From Treponema pedis (GTDB taxonomy: Bacteria > Spirochaetota > Spirochaetia > Treponematales > Treponemataceae): a stretch of 64,000 nt of DNA. Position 1 is the first letter of the stretch; every line of letters starts with the position of its first letter. The stretch spans positions 1,667,367-1,731,366 of the forward strand of contig NZ_CP045670.1 in the NCBI RefSeq assembly GCF_017161325.1, in the 5' to 3' direction. Made by a program: the position numbers and the translations under genes. Shown here in pieces: positions 34,710 through 42,846 of this stretch. Under the pieces are notes generated by a model, which saw nothing but the letters and a program-made list of their open reading frames with translations, did not search any database and had not been told where the DNA came from.

Positions 34710-36455
34710 ATGGAAAAAAATGTTTGGATAGCTCTGGGCGGAAATATCGGCGATAGGGAAGGGTATCTTAAAAAAGCCTTGGGGCTTATGGAAAAAAGAG
34801 GTATAAAACCGGTTTTAATTTCTTCATTTATAGAAACAAAGGCTTACGGTAAAACCGACCAGGCGGATTTTATTAACGCAGTATGTAAGGCAAAAACAAA
34901 TTTATCCCCCTTAGAGCTTTTGCATACATTATTGGATATAGAAAAAACTCTTAAAAGAGTGAGGATAATTAAATGGGGCCCTCGCACTATAGATTTGGAT
35001 ATTCTTTTTTATGAAGATGAGGTATTAAAAACCGAAGAGTTAACCGTTCCTCATCCCGAAATGGAAAAACGAAGTTTTGTTTTAAAACCTCTTTCGGAAA
35101 TAAGTCCCGAAAAACTTCACCCCGTATGTAAAAAAAACGTAAAAACCTTACTGGATAATCTTGAGCTGTCGGAAGAAACTGCTTGGCTTAATGCAAGAAT
35201 GCAATTGGGCATTAAGCCCGGACTTGAAAATATAAGAGCTTTGTTATCCCGTTTGGGAAATCCTCATAAAGAATATCCCTGTCTTCATATCGCTGGAACA
35301 AACGGAAAAGGCTCTCTTTGCGCATATCTTTCATGTGTACTTGAAAATGCCGGTTATAAAACAGGTTTATTTACTTCTCCTGCAATTGAAACCCTTACGG
35401 AACAGTTCCGAATTAACCGTAAAAATATACCGGATTCGGAACTTTTATCGGTTTTAAAACACATACATTCCGTTGTTGACGATATGGAAAAGCATAATAT
35501 GTTTCCGACATATTTTGAAATTATAACTGCAATAGGGTTTGAATATTTTAAACGCCGAAATGCGGATATCGCAGTTATAGAAACCGGAATGGGAGGCCTT
35601 TATGATTCTACAAATGTTATAGAAAAACCTCTTGCGTCCTTTATTACAACAATTGATTACGACCATACGGATTATTTGGGAGATACTTTAGAAAAAATAG
35701 CGGAACATAAGGCCGGAATTATAAAAAAAGATTCCTATGTTTTTTGCTATCCTAACGGAAGCAATATAACGGATATTTTTAAAAAAGCGGCAAAAAATGC
35801 GGGCTCGCAAATTTATGTTTTAAACGAAAGCGAAATAAACTCCTGTTCAGTGAGTTTAACTGAAACGGTCTTTTCTTACGGAAAATTTAAAGATATACAT
35901 TTATCTATGCGCGGAAAACATCAGGTAAATAATGCCGCTTTGGCAATTTTGGGGCTTACCGTTTTACGGACGGAACAAAAATTGCATTTTACCGATGAAC
36001 AGTTATACTGCGGTTTAAACGAGGCCTTTCTTACGGCGCGTATTGAAGTGCTTCAAAAAAAGCCCTTATTTATACTTGACGGTTCCCATAACACGGAAGG
36101 AATTAAAGCCTTAACCGAAACTCTTTTACACCTTAATTATAAGCGTTTGATTTTGGGTATAGGGATTTTAAAAGACAAAAATTACGGCGATATGCTTAAA
36201 ATGCTAATACCCGAGGCTTCGGAAATTGTAGTTACGGAAGTTCCGGTTGCAAGGGCCTTAAAAGCGGAAGAATTGTTTAAAGAAGCCTCTTTATTGCACT
36301 CAAATGTATATTGTGAAAAAAATATCTTTGCCGCATTGAAAAAAACATTTTCGGCAGCCGAAGAAGAAGACTTGATATTGTGGTGCGGCTCATTATATTT
36401 GGCGGGAGAAATAAAAAAAGCATATTATTTTTTACGACAAGAACACGAAAAATAG
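34710..36455 (+). CDS. FolK-FolC fusion: HPPK plus folylpolyglutamate/dihydrofolate synthase
   Basis: Residues about 4-140 are 6-hydroxymethyl-dihydropterin pyrophosphokinase: WIALGGNIGDREGYL, GKTDQADFINAVC, KWGPRTIDLDILFYED and VPHPEMEKRSFVL. Residues about 160-580 are a FolC domain: HIAGTNGKGSLCAYLS, GLFTSPAIETLTEQFRIN, IETGMGGLYDSTNV, DYDHTDYLGDTLEKIA and LDGSHNTEGIKALT. The fusion joins the step before and the step after dihydropteroate synthase, whose gene lies 16 bases upstream. A second, separate folC lies at 25911. The two FolC copies are clearly diverged. Confidence 0.88.
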   Translation: MEKNVWIALGGNIGDREGYLKKALGLMEKRGIKPVLISSFIETKAYGKTDQADFINAVCKAKTNLSPLELLHTLLDIEKTLKRVRIIKWGPRTIDLDILFYEDEVLKTEELTVPHPEMEKRSFVLKPLSEISPEKLHPVCKKNVKTLLDNLELSEETAWLNARMQLGIKPGLENIRALLSRLGNPHKEYPCLHIAGTNGKGSLCAYLSCVLENAGYKTGLFTSPAIETLTEQFRINRKNIPDSELLSVLKHIHSVVDDMEKHNMFPTYFEIITAIGFEYFKRRNADIAVIETGMGGLYDSTNVIEKPLASFITTIDYDHTDYLGDTLEKIAEHKAGIIKKDSYVFCYPNGSNITDIFKKAAKNAGSQIYVLNESEINSCSVSLTETVFSYGKFKDIHLSMRGKHQVNNAALAILGLTVLRTEQKLHFTDEQLYCGLNEAFLTARIEVLQKKPLFILDGSHNTEGIKALTETLLHLNYKRLILGIGILKDKNYGDMLKMLIPEASEIVVTEVPVARALKAEELFKEASLLHSNVYCEKNIFAALKKTFSAAEEEDLILWCGSLYLAGEIKKAYYFLRQEHEK

Positions 36456-36462
36456 GGAAACC

Positions 36463-36744
36463 GTATTCCCAATCGGGATACAATTTGCCGTGTTTCGGAA
36501 AAAAATATTTATTTAAAACTAAAGTGCCGTGAGCTTAAACCCGTCAGGTAATTCAAGCTGCAAGTTAAATATTAAAACTTGATTTTTCGGGTAAAACTAA
36601 TTTCTTCACTTGATTTTTTTCTTTTATTTTTGTATAATACAAAATAACGGATTTATTATTTTATCATTTTTTGCCGATAAATATCTTAGGTTTAAACCGA
36701 ACGGCTGCAATTAAATATTATTTTTGCTTGCAAGTTTTTATAAA
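36463..36744 (+). other. Long intergenic region with a small hairpin and the M23 promoter
   Basis: Just after the FolK-FolC stop lies GTATTCCC..GGGATAC (36463-36481), a short hairpin without a T tail. Nothing else is recognisable until the promoter TTGATT-17-TATAAT at 36610-36638, which leaves a leader of about 100 bases before the peptidase ATG. Confidence 0.5.
36610..36638 (+). promoter_or_regulatory. Strong promoter of the LysM/M23 peptidase gene
   Basis: TTGATT (36610-36615), 17-base T-rich spacer, perfect TATAAT (36633-36638). Confidence 0.75.
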
Positions 36745-37668
36745 ATGAAAAAGTCTTATTGTCTTATAACAGCAGTTTTTGGTGTTCTCTTTTTGGCGGT
36801 TGTTGCCTCCGCGGTTTTTAACGGATTACAGTTAAAAGCTCCGGTTGTTTATCATTCGGAAACGGGAATGGGCGGGGGCGACTCGAGGCTTCCTACATTT
36901 AGACCGGATGAAGAAATTTCGGAAATTACCGTTCCGCCTTTAGACTATCGGGTTTATTCGGTAAAGCGCGGAGATATGGTAGGTGAAATAGCGGCAAAAT
37001 ACGGAGTAAGTCAAGATTCCATTATAAGCGTAAACAAACTTAAAAATACGCGTTCTCTTCAAATAGGACAGCTTTTAAAAATCCCTTCAATGGACGGAAT
37101 AGTATATACGGTAAAAAAAGGCGATACGCCTGAAAAACTTGCAGATTCATATAAAATTTCTTTGGAAAAACTTGCCTTGGTTAATAATATTTCGGATAAT
37201 AACATGCTTAAAGCCGGTGCCGTAGTCTTTTTACCAGATGCAAAATTGGATTGGATTACCTTACAGGAAATTAACGGCGACCTTTTTAAAATACCGATTC
37301 ACGGAAGATATAGAATTTCTTCCCGTTACGGTTGGAGAAGAGACCCTTTTACGGGACTGCGCAGTTTTCATAACGGTATAGATTTGGCGACATATAAGGG
37401 AGCTCCCATTTATGCGGCTCTTGCCGGCACGGTAGTTGCTACCGGATACAGCAATATTTACGGAAATTATGTAATAGTAAGACATCATTCTGGGTACCAA
37501 ACCCTTTACGGACACCTGAATACGATTTTAACGAAACGCGGTCAATATGTAACCAATCAAACGAGAATAGGTTCCGTAGGTACTACAGGAAGAAGTACCG
37601 GGCCGCATCTTCATTTTACGGTTTATAAAAACGGGGCAACAATTAATCCTGCGGCCGTATGGAATTAG
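36745..37668 (+). CDS. LysM-M23 cell-wall endopeptidase
   Basis: A 307-residue protein with an N-terminal signal anchor (SYCLITAVFGVLFLAVVASA). Two LysM peptidoglycan-binding domains follow: YSVKRGDMVGEIAAKYGVSQ and YTVKKGDTPEKLADSYKISL. The C-terminal LytM/M23 zinc peptidase has HGRYRISSRYGWRRDP, FHNGIDLA (His and Asp ligands), YGHLNTIL and GPHLHFTVYKNG (HxH). It would cut peptide cross-links in the periplasm. The ATG at 36745 is used; an upstream TTG at 36724 is possible and neither has a clear ribosome binding site. Confidence 0.87.
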   Translation: MKKSYCLITAVFGVLFLAVVASAVFNGLQLKAPVVYHSETGMGGGDSRLPTFRPDEEISEITVPPLDYRVYSVKRGDMVGEIAAKYGVSQDSIISVNKLKNTRSLQIGQLLKIPSMDGIVYTVKKGDTPEKLADSYKISLEKLALVNNISDNNMLKAGAVVFLPDAKLDWITLQEINGDLFKIPIHGRYRISSRYGWRRDPFTGLRSFHNGIDLATYKGAPIYAALAGTVVATGYSNIYGNYVIVRHHSGYQTLYGHLNTILTKRGQYVTNQTRIGSVGTTGRSTGPHLHFTVYKNGATINPAAVWN

Positions 37669-37672
37669 TTTT

Positions 37673-38158
37673 TTAATTACCGTCTTTTAAATCGAATTTT
37701 TTAACGAAAAAATCCAAGTTCCTTCCTACAAAAAGAGCCGAAAAAATGCTTACAAACGAAGCGAATACCAGAGCAAAAGGAATTACGAATTTCAGCTGAA
37801 AATTTTCGGAAGCCCATCTGCCTATTTCCGTAAAAGGAACCGAACCCAGTCCTATTATCATTGTAATTCCGATTATAACCCATGGAAGAATATGGACATT
37901 AGGTGCGCTGCTTTCGGAGCGTAGGCTTACTAAATCGGGAAGCGTTTTATTGATTTTGTCCATGGTTTTTTGCACAAGTTTATCGTCTGAATCGGCGGTA
38001 TCGGAAAGAGCTCTGGAATACATACAAGCTGCAGTAGTCATAGCACGTACAATGTTTCGGCATCGTTTACATCGTAAAAGATGCACGGTAACCGTAAAAG
38101 GTACGGGGTCGTGTTTGTCGAGAGCCATATATCTGTTAAGCGCTTCATTACATGTCAT
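37673..38158 (-). CDS. Membrane anti-sigma factor with zinc-binding motif
   Basis: A 161-residue protein. The N terminus has HLLRCKRCRNIV, the His-x3-Cys-x2-Cys motif of zinc anti-sigma factors. Two membrane segments follow (about residues 92-112 and 128-148). Its start overlaps the end of the ECF sigma gene by 11 bases, the usual arrangement for a sigma/anti-sigma pair. It should hold the sigma factor at the inner membrane until a periplasmic or envelope signal arrives. Confidence 0.75.
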   Translation of the reverse strand: MTCNEALNRYMALDKHDPVPFTVTVHLLRCKRCRNIVRAMTTAACMYSRALSDTADSDDKLVQKTMDKINKTLPDLVSLRSESSAPNVHILPWVIIGITMIIGLGSVPFTEIGRWASENFQLKFVIPFALVFASFVSIFSALFVGRNLDFFVKKFDLKDGN

Positions 38159-38789
38159 AAGCCAAATTTAATTTAAAAAGGACCGGATATGTATTTTTTT
38201 CCTGTGTTCCGCTGATTCCCATATTTTCCAGCTCTATTTTTAATATTTTCTTTGCTCTGAATATATGAGATTTTATCGTATTTATAGGGATTCCTGTAAC
38301 AGACTCTATGTCCGAATAGGGCATATCGTAAAAAAAGTATAAATCCACACAAATTCTATACTTTTCAGGCAATTCGTTTACCGCTCTTCTAATTGAATTT
38401 TTTACACAATGTTGAATGTGGCTTTCTTCAGGTGTAAGCCCCGCGGAGCTTATTTCGAAATCTTCAAATGCGGACACGAATTCTTTTTTCCGGTTTACCG
38501 AATTTACGGCGGTATTATATCCTATTCTCATAAGCCATGTGGAAAATGAAGATTCTCCTCGAAATTTAGGCAGGGCCGAAAAGACCTTCATCATTACATC
38601 CTGAACAAAATCTTCGGCATCATCATGGTTTTTAAAAAAACTCATTCCAAGCGAATATATGCGCTTTTGGTACTTTGCAACGATTGCTCCGAAAGAATCC
38701 TTATTGCCTGAAAGTGCCGATTTGCATAAAAATTTGTCTTCAATTGCGGAAGGAGTTTCTTTTTTTAAAAAATTTTTCAGTTTAATCAT
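38148..38789 (-). CDS. ECF-type RNA polymerase sigma factor
   Basis: A 213-residue sigma-70 family factor. Region 2 reads YSLGMSFFKNHDDAEDFVQD, VMMKVFSAL and STWLMRIGYNTAVN. Region 4 reads NELPEKYRICVDLYFFYDMP, SDIESVTGIPINTIKSH and IFRAKKIL. The start at 38789 (MIKLKNF) overlaps the upstream gene slightly and gives a normal length; an upstream frame to 38834 runs through the neighbour. The anti-sigma factor gene follows directly. Confidence 0.88.
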   Translation of the reverse strand: MIKLKNFLKKETPSAIEDKFLCKSALSGNKDSFGAIVAKYQKRIYSLGMSFFKNHDDAEDFVQDVMMKVFSALPKFRGESSFSTWLMRIGYNTAVNSVNRKKEFVSAFEDFEISSAGLTPEESHIQHCVKNSIRRAVNELPEKYRICVDLYFFYDMPYSDIESVTGIPINTIKSHIFRAKKILKIELENMGISGTQEKNTYPVLFKLNLAYDM

Positions 38790-39144
38790 AAACTCTGTTT
38801 TTCTTCCCGTTTTCGATTTTTGAAAAAACCGCATAGTAAATTAAAAGCCCCGTACCGCAGCTAAGCGGAACAAGCCCTCCCAGTAATATATAGCCTAAAC
38901 CGTCGATTACGGCAAATAAAACGGTAAGAACGAAACCTATTATAGTTAACAATATGCCTAAAATAAGGCAAAAACTTAAAAGATTAAATTTTATGGGGAT
39001 ATATGTTTTTGTTTGAATTTGGCATATAATCTGCTTGTGCCGCCAAAGAAGATAGAAAAAAATTAAAACCCCTGCCATTATAATACCGACTATGGGTATT
39101 ATCGAAATAATAATTTGAGCTGCGGGAACAGGATTGTTATTCAT
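38782..39144 (-). CDS. Small three-helix membrane protein
   Basis: A 120-residue protein with three hydrophobic segments (about residues 8-30, 50-76 and 80-105) and a basic end (KIENGKKNRVYD). It overlaps the ECF sigma gene by 8 bases and follows the FliL-like gene by 14, so it is part of the same operon. No family recognised. It might join the anti-sigma factor in sensing the envelope, but that is only inferred from position. Confidence 0.5.
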   Translation of the reverse strand: MNNNPVPAAQIIISIIPIVGIIMAGVLIFFYLLWRHKQIICQIQTKTYIPIKFNLLSFCLILGILLTIIGFVLTVLFAVIDGLGYILLGGLVPLSCGTGLLIYYAVFSKIENGKKNRVYD

Positions 39145-39158
39145 AATTATAAACTCCG

Positions 39159-39620
39159 TTATTCCAAAATTATAAATTCCTTAAAATATATCCGCTGTAT
39201 TTTCGATAAATTCAATATCGAGTTGACCGCCTCAAGAAGTTCTTTTTTTACCGTTTGTTCAGGCATAGTATAAAGTTCAACCGCATCTTTTTGCGAAAAC
39301 CAGTTTAATATTACGGTTCTAAGCTGTTCTTTTTTTTGTACAAGTTCTTCCCGAAACTGCGTATCTTCGGTATTATACTCCAAAACGGGAAAAATTACAA
39401 CAGTTGCGGCTTGCTTTTCCGAAGTAACGGCGCGAAGCCTTCCTAAATCGGTGTAAAGAGACTTATTTCCTCTGATTAAAGAAGGCTCTTTATCTTGCTT
39501 TTCGGTTTTTTTTTCTTTTTTTAAAAACGAAAAAAGCGTCCCTGCCGCAATTACCGTAATTAAGATAAAAACTGTTTTTACCAAAACGGAATAAAGAACA
39601 TATTTTCTTTTTTTTTGCAT
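39159..39620 (-). CDS. FliL-like membrane protein
   Basis: A 153-residue protein with one N-terminal membrane helix (about residues 9-30) and a periplasmic domain. The C-terminal pattern (REELVQKKEQLRTVILNWFS, KKELLEAVNSILNLSKIQRI, YFKEFIILE) follows the FliL family: a domain ending K-I-x-x-I-Y-F-x-x-F-I-I. FliL attaches to the flagellar basal body and stator. Here it lies in an operon with a sigma/anti-sigma pair, not with motor genes, so it may be a second FliL-like protein with another partner. Confidence 0.6.
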   Translation of the reverse strand: MQKKRKYVLYSVLVKTVFILITVIAAGTLFSFLKKEKKTEKQDKEPSLIRGNKSLYTDLGRLRAVTSEKQAATVVIFPVLEYNTEDTQFREELVQKKEQLRTVILNWFSQKDAVELYTMPEQTVKKELLEAVNSILNLSKIQRIYFKEFIILE

Positions 39621-39632
39621 AATCGGCCGGTA

Positions 39633-40787
39633 TTAAAATATTCTTGCACAGCCTGTAGGCCTTGCTTTGTACAATAACGGTTTAAAACCGAATATTCTTT
39701 CGTAATCGTCCAGTTTTTCCGTATAGGTAAGAGCGTCTTTTTCACTTATTATAGTATAAGTGCAGCCGCCGAAACCCTTTCCGGTCATTCTGGCGCATAC
39801 TACATTTGTGGAAGAAGGCTCTATAAATTCAAGCGAACGTTTTACAATCCAATCCAATTCGGGACAGGAAATTTCAAATCTGTCGCGCAATCCTTCATGC
39901 GAGCGGTTTAATATTCTTGAAAGCATAACGTTATCGTTGCGTTTAAGAGAGTCTACCGCGTCATCTACACTAAGCGATTCGCGTATAATATATGTTACGC
40001 GCCGCCTTACCGATTCGGGGATATCCAGTTCTTCAAGCATTTTTTCGGTTAATTGAGACATATCCTTAGGCATATCCGGTTGTTTTTTTACAAGTTCATA
40101 AGCGTCTATACATTCGTCAAGCCTTGCTCCCAATTCTTCTCTTGCGATGATACGCGGAACCCTTGAATCCGTAAGAATAATTGAATGACCTTCAATAGGA
40201 AACGGATAAATTTCCGCAGTTTTTTTTCTGTGGTCCGTTCGTACGCAATGATTCGCCTTTGCAAATAAAGCGCATAGAATATCCGCTCTGTGAGGATATG
40301 TGTTTAAGTGTTGAGTGTTCGCATGTTCAAGGATATCTACAAGGTCGTTTTTTGAAAGTTTAGGTGCAAATAGTTTTCGTAAAATCAATGCAACGGCCGT
40401 TTTTAAAGCATTGGGAGTGCCTAAGCCCGCATCGGAAGGTATTTCGGAAAGGATTGTAAAGTTTAACCCCGAAATGGGGTAACCTGAATCTATAAAAGCC
40501 GCAATTACCGCCTTTACCGAATTGGCCCACCTGTCTTCCTTTTTGTACCTTAAGCCGGAAGAAGAAATCTTTTTCCGCTCATTTAACGAAATGGAAAACA
40601 ATCTGAAATTGTTATCCGAACGCCTTGAAGCGCACACGTACAAATAATGGTTTATTGCCATAGAAAGTGTATTTCCCTGTGCAAACCATGTATGCTCACC
40701 TAATAAATGGAACCTGCCCGGCGCTGCGGCGCAGGCTTCAGGTTCGTCTCCGTACTCGTCAATATGAAAAGTTACTATTTTTTGCAT
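39633..40787 (-). CDS. Galactokinase-family GHMP kinase with altered sugar-binding motif
   Basis: A 384-residue GHMP kinase. The galactokinase signature region reads APGRFHLLGEHTWFAQGNTL instead of the usual G-R-x-N-x-I-G-E-H-T-D-Y. Glu and His are kept, but the Asp that contacts galactose is replaced by Trp. The nucleotide loop is SEIPSDAGLGTPNALKTA, which lacks the usual Ser-Ser. GKGFGGCTYTI is the C-terminal GHMP motif. It may act on another sugar or have lost activity. It starts the operon fliL-like, membrane protein, sigma, anti-sigma. ATG 40787 has no ribosome binding site. Confidence 0.7.
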   Translation of the reverse strand: MQKIVTFHIDEYGDEPEACAAAPGRFHLLGEHTWFAQGNTLSMAINHYLYVCASRRSDNNFRLFSISLNERKKISSSGLRYKKEDRWANSVKAVIAAFIDSGYPISGLNFTILSEIPSDAGLGTPNALKTAVALILRKLFAPKLSKNDLVDILEHANTQHLNTYPHRADILCALFAKANHCVRTDHRKKTAEIYPFPIEGHSIILTDSRVPRIIAREELGARLDECIDAYELVKKQPDMPKDMSQLTEKMLEELDIPESVRRRVTYIIRESLSVDDAVDSLKRNDNVMLSRILNRSHEGLRDRFEISCPELDWIVKRSLEFIEPSSTNVVCARMTGKGFGGCTYTIISEKDALTYTEKLDDYERIFGFKPLLYKARPTGCARIF

Positions 40788-40793
40788 ACTTAT

Positions 40794-40822
40794 ATAATAC
40801 TCGTTATCTTGATTTTTTTCAA
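40794..40822 (-). promoter_or_regulatory. Promoter of the GHMP kinase operon, likely leaderless
   Basis: On the minus strand TTGAAA (40822-40817), 17 bases, TATTAT (40799-40794). Only 6 bases separate the -10 from the ATG, so transcription should begin at or beside the start codon. Confidence 0.6.
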
Positions 40823-40850
40823 GAAAAATGTTTAAATAGATTGAAAATTT

Positions 40851-42536
40851 ATGCATTTTTTTTTGTTTTTTTCGGCAATTTTGTGCTCAAGTTTATTATT
40901 TTCCCTCGGAATTCCGAATGAATTCTTTAATTTCGGTTCGGCGGCGGCCGGATTTTCCGCATTGGCCTTAGTGTATTATGTTTTTTTAAATTGCGGTTCA
41001 TATAAAAGGGCTGCAATATTATACGGAATTTTTGCCGCCTGCGTACAGCTTTTTGCAAGCTATTGGCTTGCTTTTTTTGAAGACTTTGCAATTTTTACTT
41101 TGGGAGCTTCTACGGCGGCTTACTTTTTTTTAGCGCTGCCGTTCGGTATTTCCTTGCATTATGTACTTAAACAAAATAAAATTACAAGAATGTTCGGGTT
41201 TGCCGCAGTTTGGCTTATGTGGGAGTATTTTAAATCAAACGATTTTTTAGCTTACCCCTGGGGGACTTCTCCGATGGTTTGTTTTAATTTAAAACATTTT
41301 ATTCAATTTGCGGATACTACGGGAGTTTGGGGGCTTTCTTTTGCGGTACCCCTTATTTCGGCTTGCTTCGGAGAATTTATTAACGCATATTCTTTTTCCG
41401 TATGTAAAAAACAATTCTTTAAAAATCTTGCTGAATTCCGAAAACCCTTTTTCTTTGTTGCAGGTCTAGTTTTTCTTTTTAACATTTATGGAATTATAGT
41501 ACTTAATAAGGACATCAGGCCTTTAAAAACTTTAAACACCGTAATAGTTCAGCAAAACGGAGACCCTTGGGATATGTCCAATTTTGAAGAATATCTTAGA
41601 ACTTCGCAAAATCTTACAAAAGAAGCTGTAAGCAAAGCTCCTAAACAAACGAATTTGGTTATATGGAGTGAAAACTCTCTTGCAATACCGTATTCCGAGG
41701 GCTTTTATTATTATGATATGTCTCCCGAAAGCGACCCGTTTTCTTCTTTTTTAAAGAATTTAAATGTTCCGCTTTTTACGGGTTCTCCTTATGAAAATAA
41801 CGGTAAATCTTATAATTCCGCCTGTTTGATTTCTCCTGACGGAAAAGTTTCCGATATTTATTCTAAAATTCAGCTTGTAGCCTTTGCGGAATATATTCCG
41901 TTTATAGATAATCCCCTTGTTGTCAAATTATTTGATAAACTTGTGGGCTTTTCATCGGGCTGGACTCCCGGTTCCGAGTTTAAACTTTTTTCGGTAAAAA
42001 ATTCTGCGGGTGAAAATATAAAATTTGCGGCACCGATTTGTTTTGAAGACGCTTTTCCGAATGTTTGTGTCGGCTTGCATAATTTAGGAAGCGAGCTTTT
42101 GGTTAATATGAGTAATGATTCATGGTCGAAAACCGCGAGCGCCGAATATCAGCATTTTGTAGTTTCTTATTACAGGGCTATAGAACTTAGAACAACTCTT
42201 GTCCGCTCTACAAATTCGGGGTTTTCCGCTGTCGTTGACCCTTACGGACGGGTTTTATATACTATGCCTCTTTTTAAAGCTGTTTCAGGTTTTGTTGAAA
42301 TCCCCATATACGGACATACAAAAACACCCTTTGCAATTTTTAAAGACTGGTTTCCGGCGCTTATTTTTACGATTTTAATGTTGTTAATGGCGGTTCAATG
42401 GATTACTTCCGTAAAAAAGAAAGTTTCTGCACCTCTTCCTTCCTCTCATTGGAAAGAACATAAAAAAAACATAAAATTTATACGCAGGTACAAACCTTTA
42501 TTTTCGGTTAAACGTTATAAACGACAAAATAAATAA
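40851..42536 (+). CDS. lnt: Apolipoprotein N-acyltransferase
   Basis: A 561-residue enzyme that adds the third acyl chain to lipoproteins in the inner membrane. The N-terminal half has about six membrane helices (SLLFSLGIPNEFFNFG, RMFGFAAVWLMWEYFKSNDF, YPWGTSPM). The periplasmic nitrilase-like domain has the triad: Glu in IWSENSLAIPYS, Lys in YSKIQLVAFAEYIPF and Cys in APICFEDAFPN. A last membrane helix follows near residue 515 and the tail is very basic. The many lipoproteins in the window fit this gene. Confidence 0.9.
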   Translation: MHFFLFFSAILCSSLLFSLGIPNEFFNFGSAAAGFSALALVYYVFLNCGSYKRAAILYGIFAACVQLFASYWLAFFEDFAIFTLGASTAAYFFLALPFGISLHYVLKQNKITRMFGFAAVWLMWEYFKSNDFLAYPWGTSPMVCFNLKHFIQFADTTGVWGLSFAVPLISACFGEFINAYSFSVCKKQFFKNLAEFRKPFFFVAGLVFLFNIYGIIVLNKDIRPLKTLNTVIVQQNGDPWDMSNFEEYLRTSQNLTKEAVSKAPKQTNLVIWSENSLAIPYSEGFYYYDMSPESDPFSSFLKNLNVPLFTGSPYENNGKSYNSACLISPDGKVSDIYSKIQLVAFAEYIPFIDNPLVVKLFDKLVGFSSGWTPGSEFKLFSVKNSAGENIKFAAPICFEDAFPNVCVGLHNLGSELLVNMSNDSWSKTASAEYQHFVVSYYRAIELRTTLVRSTNSGFSAVVDPYGRVLYTMPLFKAVSGFVEIPIYGHTKTPFAIFKDWFPALIFTILMLLMAVQWITSVKKKVSAPLPSSHWKEHKKNIKFIRRYKPLFSVKRYKRQNK

Positions 42537-42846
42537 AGGCTTTTTCAAACGTTTTTTTAATATTCTTCAATTTTTCTTAAAAAACATATAAAAAAAATTT
42601 AAGTTTTTCGCAATATTGCCGATAATAATAATACATACCGAATAAAGACGGTGTGTCTTTTGACATCCGGACACCGTTTTAATATAGTCGGAAAAATTAC
42701 GTTTTGAATTTATTTCAAGGACGGTAAAGTGCCTGTTAAAGGTTAGAGCCTTTTATACGGGTTTAGAGATTGGCAAAATATTGCCAATCTCTTTTTTTTG
42801 CTTTTGCTTTTTAAGCCGGATATTAAAAATAACCGGCTTAAAAAAT
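42537..42846 (+). other. Intergenic region with two hairpins, possible small RNA
   Basis: A hairpin ACGGTGT..ACACCGT (42648-42677) followed by TTT may end the lnt transcript. A second, very strong terminator lies at 42765-42799. Between them are about 90 bases without an ORF. A third palindrome, TAAGCCGG..CCGGCTTA (about 42815-42840), lies just past the cstA stop. Two terminators on the same strand suggest a short RNA, but no convincing promoter is seen. Confidence 0.35.
42765..42799 (+). terminator. Strong intrinsic terminator
   Basis: A perfect 12-bp stem AGAGATTGGCAA / TTGCCAATCTCT with a 4-base loop AATA and a run of 8 T. Confidence 0.9.
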
